Assembly (NCBI GenBank): GCA_030849465.1
Contig: JARVLF010000016.1
Span: 434,001-498,000, forward strand
Length of the DNA stretch: 64,000 nucleotides
Direction: 5' to 3'
Source of the DNA: Moesziomyces globuligerus
Taxonomy: Eukaryota; Basidiomycota; Ustilaginomycetes; Ustilaginales; Ustilaginaceae
The notes under the pieces were generated by a model that was not told the DNA's origin, searched no databases, and was given only the letters and a program-made list of their open reading frames with translations. Numbering within the stretch: position 1 is the stretch's first letter; every line of letters starts with the position of its first letter. Position numbers and translations under genes: made by a program. Positions 41,371-50,353 of this stretch are shown in pieces.

Positions 41371-42990
41371 ATGTACAACCACCACTCGCAGGGCCGCTAT
41401 GGCTCCGGCTCCCGATCCGGCGGCAGCGCCTCGGACTCAATAGCACCCCAGGGCGCGCTCAATGCGCTCGCAGACTGGGCGGCGCGCAACCTGGATCCAG
41501 AGATGCAGACCACCTCGCCCGTCTCGGTCTACGTCGAGCGCTGCTGCCATCCGGCGCTGAGTCAGCCCAACCTCGCGCTCAACCTCGAGCTCGCCGACTA
41601 CGTCAACCAGAAGAAGGCCAACACGCCGCGCGAGGCTGCCTTTGAGGCGGTGCGCAAGGTCAACTCGCGCAATCCGCACGTCGGCATGCTCGGCCTCGCG
41701 CTGCTCGACATCCTCGTCAAGAACTGCGGCTATCCGTTTCACCTCCAGATCGCCACCAAGGAGTTCCTCAACGAGATGGTCAAGCGCTTCCCCGAGCGGC
41801 CCTCGCCCTTCCCCTCGCCCGTGCAGAGCAAGATCCTCGAGCTCATCCACGAGTGGAAGCTCACGCTCTGCGTCACCTCCAAGCACCGCGAAGACCTCGT
41901 CCACATCCGCGACATGCACCGCCTCCTCACCTACAAGGGCTACCGCTTCCCCAACGTCGACTCGCGCGCCGCCAGCGTCATGAACTCGGACAACAACCTC
42001 AAGTCGCCCGAAGAGCTCGAGGAGGAGGACCGCGCCGCACAGGGTGCCAAGCTCCAGGAGCTCATCCGTCGCGGCACGCCCAAGGACCTCGCGCAGGCGC
42101 AGGAGCTCATGAAGATCATGTCCGGCGCAGAACCCGAGAACAAGCCCGACTACACCAAGCAGACGCGCCGCGAGCTCGACAAGGTGCAGTCGCGCGCGAT
42201 CCTGCTCAACGACATGCTCAACAACGCCAAGCAGGGCGAGAGGTTTGCGCAGGGCGACGCCTACGATCAGATCGCCAGCCATCTGCGCAGCGTGCAGCCC
42301 AGGATCCAGAAGTGGATCGGCGACGCCGACGAGGGCGATGCGGCGGGCTCGGACGAGATGGATCGGTTGCTGCTCGTCAACGACCTCATCAACCAGGTCG
42401 TCGAGCGCTACAAGCAGTTCACCAAGGGCAATTACGCCGCACAGGCGCACATCGATCCGTCGATCGATCCGTCCAAGGGCGGCGCGGATGCGGTGCCTAC
42501 CGCCAAGATCTCGGATCTGATCAGCTTCGATGACGATTCGGCCCAGCCGCCGGCCTCGGCTTCGGGCGCAGCCGCTTCGTCCAACATCATGGACGACTTT
42601 GCCTCGCTCACCTTCGACGAGGCGGCGTCGAGCAAGCCGGCTCAGCCACCAGCATCGGCGGTGCAGCAGACGGGCCCAGGCGGCTTGCCCGCAGATCTCT
42701 TCTCGAACGACAGCGGCACTTCGACGCCCAAGTCAGCCACCGCAAGCTCCAATCCGGCTTCGGGCCTCGGCAATTGGGGCGCTCTCCAATTGCCTACCAC
42801 CGCAACATCCACATCCACCTCGCCGCGAATCCCCCAGCCCGCTCCCTCATCTGCATCTGCATCTGCATCTGGGCTCGCGGATCTTCCTACTCTCACCCCT
42901 TCCAACGCAAAGCCCGCACAGCCTGCGCCACAACAGCCAAAACCAAAGTCCAACGATCCCTTTGCAGACCTCGATGCCATGTTCAAGTAA
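41371..42990 (+). CDS. VHS-GAT domain trafficking adaptor (GGA/TOM1-like)
   Basis: 539 residues. The VHS domain covers about 50-195 (AFEAVRKVNSRNPHVGMLGL, ALLDILVKNCGYPFH) and the GAT three-helix bundle about 225-352 (LDKVQSRAILLNDMLNN, LLLVNDLINQVVERYKQF). A clathrin-box-like LISFD is at 383-387. The C-terminus is Ala/Pro/Ser-rich and ends in DPFADLDAMFK, with a DPF motif of the type that binds adaptor ears. No gamma-adaptin ear (GAE) domain is present, so this is not a complete GGA. It probably sorts ubiquitinated or Golgi/endosomal cargo by binding ubiquitin and Arf through GAT. It is convergent with UBA2 and 103 nt away. Confidence 0.88.
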   Translation: MYNHHSQGRYGSGSRSGGSASDSIAPQGALNALADWAARNLDPEMQTTSPVSVYVERCCHPALSQPNLALNLELADYVNQKKANTPREAAFEAVRKVNSRNPHVGMLGLALLDILVKNCGYPFHLQIATKEFLNEMVKRFPERPSPFPSPVQSKILELIHEWKLTLCVTSKHREDLVHIRDMHRLLTYKGYRFPNVDSRAASVMNSDNNLKSPEELEEEDRAAQGAKLQELIRRGTPKDLAQAQELMKIMSGAEPENKPDYTKQTRRELDKVQSRAILLNDMLNNAKQGERFAQGDAYDQIASHLRSVQPRIQKWIGDADEGDAAGSDEMDRLLLVNDLINQVVERYKQFTKGNYAAQAHIDPSIDPSKGGADAVPTAKISDLISFDDDSAQPPASASGAAASSNIMDDFASLTFDEAASSKPAQPPASAVQQTGPGGLPADLFSNDSGTSTPKSATASSNPASGLGNWGALQLPTTATSTSTSPRIPQPAPSSASASASGLADLPTLTPSNAKPAQPAPQQPKPKSNDPFADLDAMFK

Positions 42991-43093
42991 GACACTCTGC
43001 ACTTTTTACTCTCGCCTACAGCGCCAACGAAATGCATTCTTTTCTACGCTGGGCAAATCGCTCTTTGAGCAAGTGTGGAGCGTGGCGAGGTGG

Positions 43094-45085
43094 CTAGTCG
43101 AGTGTGATGGCGCTGTCCGAGCTCGCTCCCGCTGTGGCGGCCGAGGCCGTGGAGGAGGTGGCGGTGGCGGCCGAGTCGGTGGTGGATTGCTTGAGCTTCT
43201 TGGTGGCGTCGTTGTCGTCGTCGTCGTCGCGACGACGTTTGCGCTGCGGGGTGTGTACCTCTTGGGGTTCGTCGTCGCTTGTCTCGTCGTTGTGCTCCTG
43301 AGCGGGTTTGGCGCGCGGAGCGAGCATTTTCGGCTTACCCATCAGCACCACTGGCTGGTGTGCCTCCGCCTCGGCGAGGGCAAGCACGATGTTGAGCGGC
43401 TGCAGAGCCTGGTCTTCGTCGGTCACGGTGAGGATGGCGCCGTCGTTCAGGCCGAGCGAAGCGAGCGAGCGCGCGAGGTTGTCGTCAAAGTCCGGATCCG
43501 CCAGGATGCGCGCACCGTCGTAGACGACCAACTCGGTCTCGCCGAGCTCGAGCGCCTGCCGCGCCACCGTATCCACCACCTCCTCCAGCGTCACCGCCTC
43601 GAAGCTCGACACCCGCACGGGCACGTACACGTCCTGGCAGACGCCGCAGTGCGGATTCGGCGCCGCCGGCGCCCAACTCGTCAACATCCGATCCGAACCG
43701 CGCGTCAACGACACCAAACGCGCCCGCTTCCACTCGCCCTTGAGCACGTGCAGCGCCTGCAGCACCAGCATGCCCGCAATGATCGCATTCGTCGAAGCAA
43801 TCGCCGGGATGATGTTGCCCGCCATCTGCTTCACCTCGAACCGCGTCTTGCGCTCAATGTGGTACACCGCAGACCGCAGATTCGACGCCGCCGTCACCAG
43901 GTCCAGCGCAGCATCGTCATCCTTGTCAAACGCCAGCGGCGTCGTCGCATCCGCCGCGGCGCGCTTCGCTAGCGCAGACACACTGCCCAGGAAGAGATCC
44001 ACGTTCTCCCGCAGTGTCAGCTTGCGCTGATCCTTGAGCGTCGACGCATTCGAAGACTGCGCGGCCGAGCTTCCCGCCGCCGCACCATTCTCAGCCGCTT
44101 CTCCGTTGGCGGCCGCTGCCGTCTCGTCGCTGTCGCACTTGCCAGCAAGGACGTCGGCAAAGACGAGCGGAGCGGGCTTGACGGGACGGTGCGTCCACAT
44201 CTCCTCCATGCCCAACAGACGCTCGATGTCGTTCTTGTAGACCTTGTTGAAGATCTTCTCTGCGACGCTGCGCACGGCGTCCTCCCTGTCCTCGCCCGCC
44301 GCCTGCAGGAGCGCGGCGCGCATCTCGCGCATCTCGCGCGCCTCTTTGCGCAGGCTGTCGATCTCGGCCGCGTCTTCGCCCTCCTTGATGGCCTTGTCCA
44401 GCTCTTCGTCCTCGGTCTCGTCGTCTGCGCCGAAGAGCTGTGTGAAGAGCCAGCTCTTGGCCCAGACGATGCAGTGGATCGGCGTCGAGGGCGTCGAGCG
44501 GATGGTGCACACGGGGAACGTCTTGGGCGTCGGCTTCTCCACGCAGTCGTAGCACTCGGTGGCGCCAGGACGGATGGGCTGCACCTGGCCGAGGAAGCCG
44601 GTGGTGCCGCTCTCGATGAGCGCGACGTCGGCAGCGACGCACATGCGGTTGACCCAGCGGCGCGCATCGAGGTTGTCCAGCGCGTTCATCACCAGGTCGA
44701 AGCGCTGGAAGTAGGCGACGCCGAAGCTCGCCTCCTTGATGTTGGCGTGGTGCGCGACGATGTTGACGAGCGGATTGAAGGAGGAGGCGGTCTGCTTTGC
44801 GACGAGCGACTTGGGCTTCTTGATGTGCTGCTTCTGGAAGAGGAACTGCCGGTTGAGATTCGAGAGGTCGATCGTGTCCAGGTCGATGATCTCGATGTTG
44901 CCGAAGCCGGTCAGCACGAGGTTCTTGAGCAGCTCACAGCCGATGCCGCCTGCACCGACGACGAGGATCTTGGCCGTGTTGATGCGCTGGAACGCATCGG
45001 CGCCCAGGATCGCCTTGGCCAGCGTGTAGCGCTGCGCGGCTGCGGGATCGTCCGCCGGACGGGACGACGAGGAGGCCGCTATCAT
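43094..45085 (-). CDS. UBA2: SUMO-activating enzyme E1 subunit 2
   Basis: 663 residues from ATG 45085; an in-frame ATG at 45190 would add 35 Arg/Ser/Ala-rich residues and cannot be excluded. The adenylation domain has GAGGIGCELLKNL (44-56) and the DLDTIDLSNLNRQFLF segment. The catalytic cysteine is C193 in FPVCTIRSTPS. Zinc is held by CYDC (178-181) and a later CGVC pair. A ubiquitin-fold domain and a basic, Asp-interrupted C-terminal tail (RKRRRDDDDD...KKLK), a likely nuclear localisation signal, follow. With Aos1 it activates SUMO and passes it to Ubc9 in the nucleus. A Ser/Ala-rich stretch at about 330-370 is an insertion relative to yeast. Confidence 0.96.
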   Translation of the reverse strand: MIAASSSSRPADDPAAAQRYTLAKAILGADAFQRINTAKILVVGAGGIGCELLKNLVLTGFGNIEIIDLDTIDLSNLNRQFLFQKQHIKKPKSLVAKQTASSFNPLVNIVAHHANIKEASFGVAYFQRFDLVMNALDNLDARRWVNRMCVAADVALIESGTTGFLGQVQPIRPGATECYDCVEKPTPKTFPVCTIRSTPSTPIHCIVWAKSWLFTQLFGADDETEDEELDKAIKEGEDAAEIDSLRKEAREMREMRAALLQAAGEDREDAVRSVAEKIFNKVYKNDIERLLGMEEMWTHRPVKPAPLVFADVLAGKCDSDETAAAANGEAAENGAAAGSSAAQSSNASTLKDQRKLTLRENVDLFLGSVSALAKRAAADATTPLAFDKDDDAALDLVTAASNLRSAVYHIERKTRFEVKQMAGNIIPAIASTNAIIAGMLVLQALHVLKGEWKRARLVSLTRGSDRMLTSWAPAAPNPHCGVCQDVYVPVRVSSFEAVTLEEVVDTVARQALELGETELVVYDGARILADPDFDDNLARSLASLGLNDGAILTVTDEDQALQPLNIVLALAEAEAHQPVVLMGKPKMLAPRAKPAQEHNDETSDDEPQEVHTPQRKRRRDDDDDNDATKKLKQSTTDSAATATSSTASAATAGASSDSAITLD

Positions 45086-45514
45086 GATGAGACGCTGCCG
45101 AGATGATATCGTGCGGGCAAGGCGTGCAGTCCGGGCTACTCTAGCCAGTGTGGAAGGTGAGTGCGCAGAGGATGTAATAGGGAGAAGCAAAGACGAGGCG
45201 AGTGAGGTGCGGATCGATTCTTCTCCCAGACTCAGCAGCGCGTTGCTCCGAACTCAAAGCCGTGCGTTTAGGTCTTCTCTTGTCCAAATTGTCTCATTCA
45301 AATCCATCGAGCTCGCGTCAAAGCGTTGAGCCGCCCGAATTGTCTGCAAGGTGTTTTGATTGCACAGATCTGCGTGGCTGCGCGATGGCAAGTGGAGGCG
45401 GCCGTGCCTTTCTAGCTGCGACAATCTGAGTTTAGCTCTCGGCCCGGCTCTGAACGACGACGCTGGAGCACGACATCTACAACTGCCCTGCGCCTGCAAT
45501 GGCAAGCGAAGCTG
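45086..45514. other. Spacer between UBA2 and ALY
   Basis: 429 nt contain the UBA2 promoter/leader and the ALY 3' region, both minus strand. I see no gene or repeat. Confidence 0.5.
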
Positions 45515-46483
45515 CTACGCCATTTCGACGTCTTGTGTCGGGGCGCCGGCCTGGGGGGCCGGTTGAGGAACGGAAGGTGCAGCAGTGGCGCCCGGAGCGT
45601 TCATGAAGGCCTCGAGCTCGGCATCCAAATCGGCTGCCGTGACGGGCTTGCGCTTCTCCTTCTTGGCGGGTGCAGAGCGTGCTTGCGGACTGCTTATGCC
45701 TCTTGTCGAGCGGCTTGCCGCTTTCGGACCATCGCGGCCGCCGTTACGAGCGGGACCGAGACGGTCGGCAAAGCTGCCCACGCTGCTTGGCTCCGAGTCG
45801 CCGCTACGATGTCCATCGAGTCAGTAACGCTGTGAGAAGGATCGACGCAGGGTCGGAGACGGACTTACCCTTTGAGACGGGATGACAGATCAAAGCGGGA
45901 GAGGAGCGAGCGCTGTGCAGCCTGCGAGGTGTCGGGTCGGTCGGCGCGCATCTCCTGCGTGATGCGAATCACCTGGCCCTTTGCCTTTGCGCCGTCGTAT
46001 TCGTTCTTGGCCTGCAGTGCGTGGTTGGGATTCTCGTACACCACCACCGCCCTACCCGTCGACCTGTCGCTGCGATCATACTACCCAACCAGCACCCCGA
46101 AGACGAAGTCGAGGTCAGACTTCCACCTTGCACTTTGTTGTCGTCGAAGGAGGGTTGCGACTTACCTTGATGTAGGCTTTCGAGACGGGACCGATCTGTT
46201 CGAAGAGCGCCTGGAGGTCCTGCTCCGAGACGTCCCAGTGCAGGTTCTCGATGGTGAGTTTGCCCGTAGGCTTGACCTCGTTGGCCTCGGATCGGTCCTG
46301 CGGGAAGAACATGGGCGCGCGAGCCGGGCCACGTCGCGAAGCCTTGGCTCCCTCCTCGAAGCGGTCGTGCTTCCACGTACCGGAACCATCCGTGTTCGAT
46401 CGGCTGTACGGCGAGCTGCGGCTCTTGCCACCCGAGCGACGTGGCATCGGCGCGTCCGAAAGCGGCTGGTCGAGTCGATCCAT
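45515..46483 (-). CDS. mRNA export adaptor ALY/REF (Yra1/Mlo3-like), two introns
   Basis: 272 residues from exons 46166-46483, 45869-46080 and 45515-45803. Splicing rebuilds one RRM split by intron 1: KLTIENLHWDVSEQDLQALF and GPVSKAYIK join YDRSDRSTGRAVVVYE and NHALQAKNEYD. An Arg-rich N-terminus follows MDRLDQPLSDA, which resembles the N-terminal UAP56-binding motif. A C-terminal acidic helix, TAADLDAELEAFMNA, matches the second UAP56-binding motif of REF proteins. The protein works with the TREX complex and the Mex67/NXF1 receptor to load spliced or mature mRNA for nuclear export. Both junctions keep frame (phases 0 and 2). It is tandem with ASK1 upstream and UBA2 downstream. Confidence 0.93.
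45804..45868 (-). other. Intron 2 of ALY gene
   Basis: 65 nt with donor GTAAGT, a near-ideal branch TACTGAC and acceptor CGTAG. An upstream CACAG acceptor would shift the frame away from the conserved C-terminus, so it was not chosen. Confidence 0.85.
46081..46165 (-). other. Intron 1 of ALY gene
   Basis: 85 nt with donor GTAAGT, branch-like TCTGACC and acceptor GGTAG. It sits within the RRM after the codon for Lys106. Confidence 0.88.
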
Positions 46484-47062
46484 CGTGTTCGCAGTGGTTG
46501 GATCGCAGGAAGAGCAACGAGCGCGTCGGAATGAAGCGATCTTCGGCTCAAGTCACGCTCGTCGAATTCAATATCCAACGTGGCAGCGGTCAAAGCGCGT
46601 CTTCTGCTGTGGACCCTGAGCCTCCGCTTGGAGACAACAGACACAGGTGTTCATCGAATCCCCTTCCTCGGCAGCCTCTCCAAACACACTGGGAGAGATA
46701 CTGGAGCTGTATTGCATTCGCAACCTGCTGCTGAGCATTCGCGGCATCGCAAACGCCAACACAGACGCATGCGCCAGTCGTGAAGAGAATCTCGCAGACC
46801 ACAACCAGATTTCGTACTCTGTCGGCTCCTTGCTATTTTGTATATCATTTGGCGTCCTTTGTTTTCAGAGGTTTTCTTCGCTCGAACGTCGTTTGTGTCC
46901 GCATCGATTCACGGCCCGCCATCACTACCACTCGGACCCTCAACTGCCGATCGTCTGCATCGCTGGCGCACATCGAGGCGATCCACCGTTTCGTTTAAGC
47001 GTGTCCTAGAATACAAAAGAAAGCGGGCACAGGAAAAGCAATCTCGCGACCACGACGTGGGC
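46484..47062. other. Spacer between ALY gene and ASK1
   Basis: 579 nt contain the ALY promoter/leader and the ASK1 3' region. ORFs of up to 120 codons occur but overlap and lack domains. No RNA gene was recognised. Confidence 0.45.
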
Positions 47063-47507
47063 TCATCGTCGGGCCGGAGCGAGATTCATGTTGAGCGGCG
47101 TCGGGCTCGGGGCCGAGTAGGTATCGTCTCGGTCGACGAGCGGTCTGCCGCCGTGGACGGTGCCCATTTCGTCGACGTGGCCCCACACCTTGAACGACTC
47201 TTCGCCGCGCACGTCGCCCGAAGTCGGGCCTGCCTGGCGCGGTTGGCTGCTGGCGCGCACGGGCGCCGGCTCGACGCTGCGTGCCTTGGCCGGGTCGCGC
47301 ACGCCAAAGAGCGTGTCGTCCTCGATGCTGCGTCCCGCCTGCTTGGGCTGGTTGAACGACGAGATGGTCGAGCTCGTCCAGCCCGAGTTGTCCTGCTGGC
47401 TGCCCGCGCCCATGCGGCTGTTGCCCGAGACCGAGAGCTTGGCTGCCGACGACAGCATCGAACCCGCCATGCTCTCGCCCCCATCATCCGACTCGCTCTC
47501 CGACGAC

Positions 47508-47540
<33 letters not shown>

Positions 47541-49387
47541 TCATCCACGGGCAGCATGCCAGCAGCGCGCAGGTTGAGCCCGCCGAAGCGGCGGTGCACG
47601 TCCACCGCCTCGTCAGCCTGGTTCGACTGCGACGGCAGCGCATCCGCCGCATTGAGCTCGAGCCCCTCGTCGGCATCCATCAGCAACGCCGCCGAGCTGA
47701 CGTTGGCCGACGAGGTGCCGTGCGAGCCGCCAGCCACTTGGCTGCTCGGTGTGGCTTCGGGCACCGCGCCAAGACCGCGTTTGGTGAGCGTCGGAGGCGT
47801 AGGGATCGAATTGCGTCGCCTGCCCGAACCACGTTCCTTCTCGTGCTGCCTGGCCTCTTTGCGTCCCATGCGCAGCGGCGTGGCCACGGGCTGCTTGCGC
47901 GAGCTCGCCGCCGTCGCCTCGTCCCGACCCCCGCGCGCCTTCGACGCGCTCTTGGGCCATGCTCGCGGCGCCGGACTCGAGGCGCCTACGCTGCGCAGCA
48001 GGTCGTCGACCATCATCTTGGCGGCCTCCTTGGCGGGCGTCTGGGCGTATCGGCTCTGAGGCACCGAGAACTGCATCGTGACGGGCGGCGACATGCCGGC
48101 GGGCCATCCGAGCGAGTCCTTGTCCGACGAGTCCGAGTCCCAATCCGAGTCGTCCTCGGCACGCCCGGCGCGGCCCTTGGTCTTGGAGCTGCGTTTGCTG
48201 CTTCCCCCTGCCGCTCCCTTGGACGAACGAGAGCCCTTGATCTTGGAGGTGAGCGGCGTCTTGCGGAGGTCGACGATGCCGTCCCACATGCGCACGCTGG
48301 GCGGTGCAAAAGGATTGGATTTGGACTGCGAGCCTCTGGGCGTGGCGACGATCTTGGTGTAGCTGAGGCGGCCCTTGTTGCGCTTGTGCTCCGAATCGAG
48401 CACCTTGTTGAGGAGCGCGCCCTTCTTGGGCGTCGACGAGGTCTTCATGCGGCCGCCGGCCGAAGCCGCCGATGGCTTGAAGTGCGGGAGCTCGTGGACA
48501 GACGAGGCGTTGGAGCTGTCAGGGTCGACTTGTCGGCCGCCGCGGCCAGCGTGTGTGGAGCCGAGATTCTCGATGCCCTGCGCGAGAGCCGCACGATCGC
48601 GTTCGGTGTCGCCGTCTCCGAAATTGCCCTTGGCCTTGGAGGATGCCAGCATGGAGCTCTGGTCGAAGGTCGACTCTGCGATGTCTCGACCGAGGTTGGA
48701 GGTGATGTCGCGACGCAGACGCTCGAAGGGGGACTCGGCAGGGTCGAAGACGTTTTCTTGATCCTCGCGGTCTCGTGGCTTTTGCTGTTTGCGCTGCGCC
48801 GCCTCCCTACGTGCGGCTGCAGCCATGGATGCATTGCTGAAGCGAGGAGGTGATGCGACTCGTGCCCGGTCCGCGGGTAAGGGCTCGAGGCCGCTCTCGT
48901 CGGCCGCATCGTTGTCATCCGCCTCGTGTTGGTCGGAACGGGTCGAAGCATCTACATCGGTGTAGATGACTGAGCCCGACTCGGAACGCGGGCTGCGGCC
49001 GTCGTCGTCGGAAATAAAAGTGGCACTCTCGCGGGAGTCGTTGGCGCTGCGGGTGACATCGCCCTGCTGCGAGTTGGCGTCGTACTCGGACTCGGTCGGT
49101 GCGTGAGCGAGGGACACGTTGGCGGCGACCTCGTAGAACGTCTTCCAGAACTTGGTGCCTTGCCACACACGTGCACTTGCCACGCCGTACTCCTTGACGG
49201 CGGGAAGGATGCGTGAAGTGACAATCTGGTGGGCGGTGGCAAAGTTTTGGTCGATCTCCTGGAGCGTCAGCGTGATGGCCTGGTCGAGCTGCATGATCTG
49301 CTCGGTGACGGATTGTTGCTGGTTCGGCAAAGCCGCATTGGCGTTCATAGCTCCAGGGTGGAGCGACTGGCGCGGATGCAGCGACAT
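47063..49387 (-). CDS. ASK1: DASH complex subunit Ask1
   Basis: 774 residues from ATG 49387 (MSLHPRQSL). The frame is open 303 codons upstream, but that part is low-complexity and shows no domain. The Ask1 domain at about 28-94 is clear: VTEQIMQLDQAITLTLQEID, NFATAHQIVTSRILPAVKEY, VWQGTKFWKTFYEVAANVSL. The DASH/Dam1 ring couples kinetochores to microtubule plus ends. The remaining 680 residues are disordered Ser/Asp/Lys-rich sequence with an Asp run of about 11 and many SP/TP sites, fitting the known cell-cycle phosphorylation of yeast Ask1. It is much longer than yeast Ask1 (292 aa). A conserved-looking C-terminal patch (FKVWGHVDEMGTVHGG) could be a binding motif; that is inference. Confidence 0.9.
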
Positions 49388-50353
49388 GTCGGTGTATTGG
49401 AGCGTGGTGAAGTAGCCACCGTTGCTGTCGAGCGGCTTCAGGTTCTGGTGATAATCGAGCCGGGGCCAAGATGCGAGCCAGTGTGGATGCGCGCCGTGAT
49501 GCGCGTCGGAGGTTCGCCGATCAAGGAAGCGTCGCAGCGAACGAGTGTATGCGTCGCAGCGATGCGCTGTGGTGATGATCAGCAAAAGGAGCGATGGCCT
49601 CAAGAGTTGAGATGGTTGTCGGAAGGATGCCGGAGGCCGATGCGATTTGGGCGATCTGACTTCTGTTGATCTTTGCGCGCGTGATGTGTGTGTGTGTGTG
49701 TTGCTCTTGGACGGAGACTGTTTTTTCGCTCCCTTGGACGCGTCAATTTGGGCTGACGGAATCGAAGGCACTTGAGCAGTGTGTGTTTGTTCGCCTTCAG
49801 CGGGAACGAGACGCGTCGCGAGTCGTCGAGCCAAACACTGCCCAAACGCTCTCTGCTTTCTCATATGCGGGGCTGCTTTCACTGGCGTGGCTGGCCAGCC
49901 AGCGGCGTGTTCGCTCGCGTCGCTCCGACTGCAGCGCCGAAAGACGGCGCTACTCCGCTGCTCTCCCTGGACTGCCGCGCTTTGCTCTGCAGCACCACAG
50001 CAACCTCTTCCTTTCGCATCCACGGAGTCCATTGCTGCCCAGGTCATGACGCGGGTCCGCACACTGTACTTGCTCACTGCTGTCGCCGCACGCCTCGCAA
50101 GTGAGGAATATGGCCTATACATTACAAACGCGATGAGACGAGCTGAGCTGGAACAAGATGCGACACTGAGAGAGAGACCGAGCCAAGTGCATGCGGAATA
50201 ACCAAACCGGGATGGAGGGAGAGGAGCAGCGAGGGAAACAAGGAAGTACAGGTGACCAGGAAGACTTTTGAAAGCAGGATCCAGAGCGTAAAGCAAGTCT
50301 GTTGGAGATGATTTCGAGGCACGATGGCCGCGATTCTGCCTGCCTCGGAAGGC
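49388..50353. other. Upstream region of ASK1
   Basis: 966 nt hold the ASK1 promoter/leader and the 3' end of the SDS23-like gene (minus strand). A TG-dinucleotide run (about 49684-49701) is present. The ASK1 reading frame stays open through most of this region, but the translation has no recognisable domain. Confidence 0.45.

Noticed and set aside
49388..50296. 303-codon N-terminal extension of the ASK1 frame
   Set aside because: No domain; the DASH core starts at the ATG at 49387, where family N-termini begin. The open frame upstream is probably chance.
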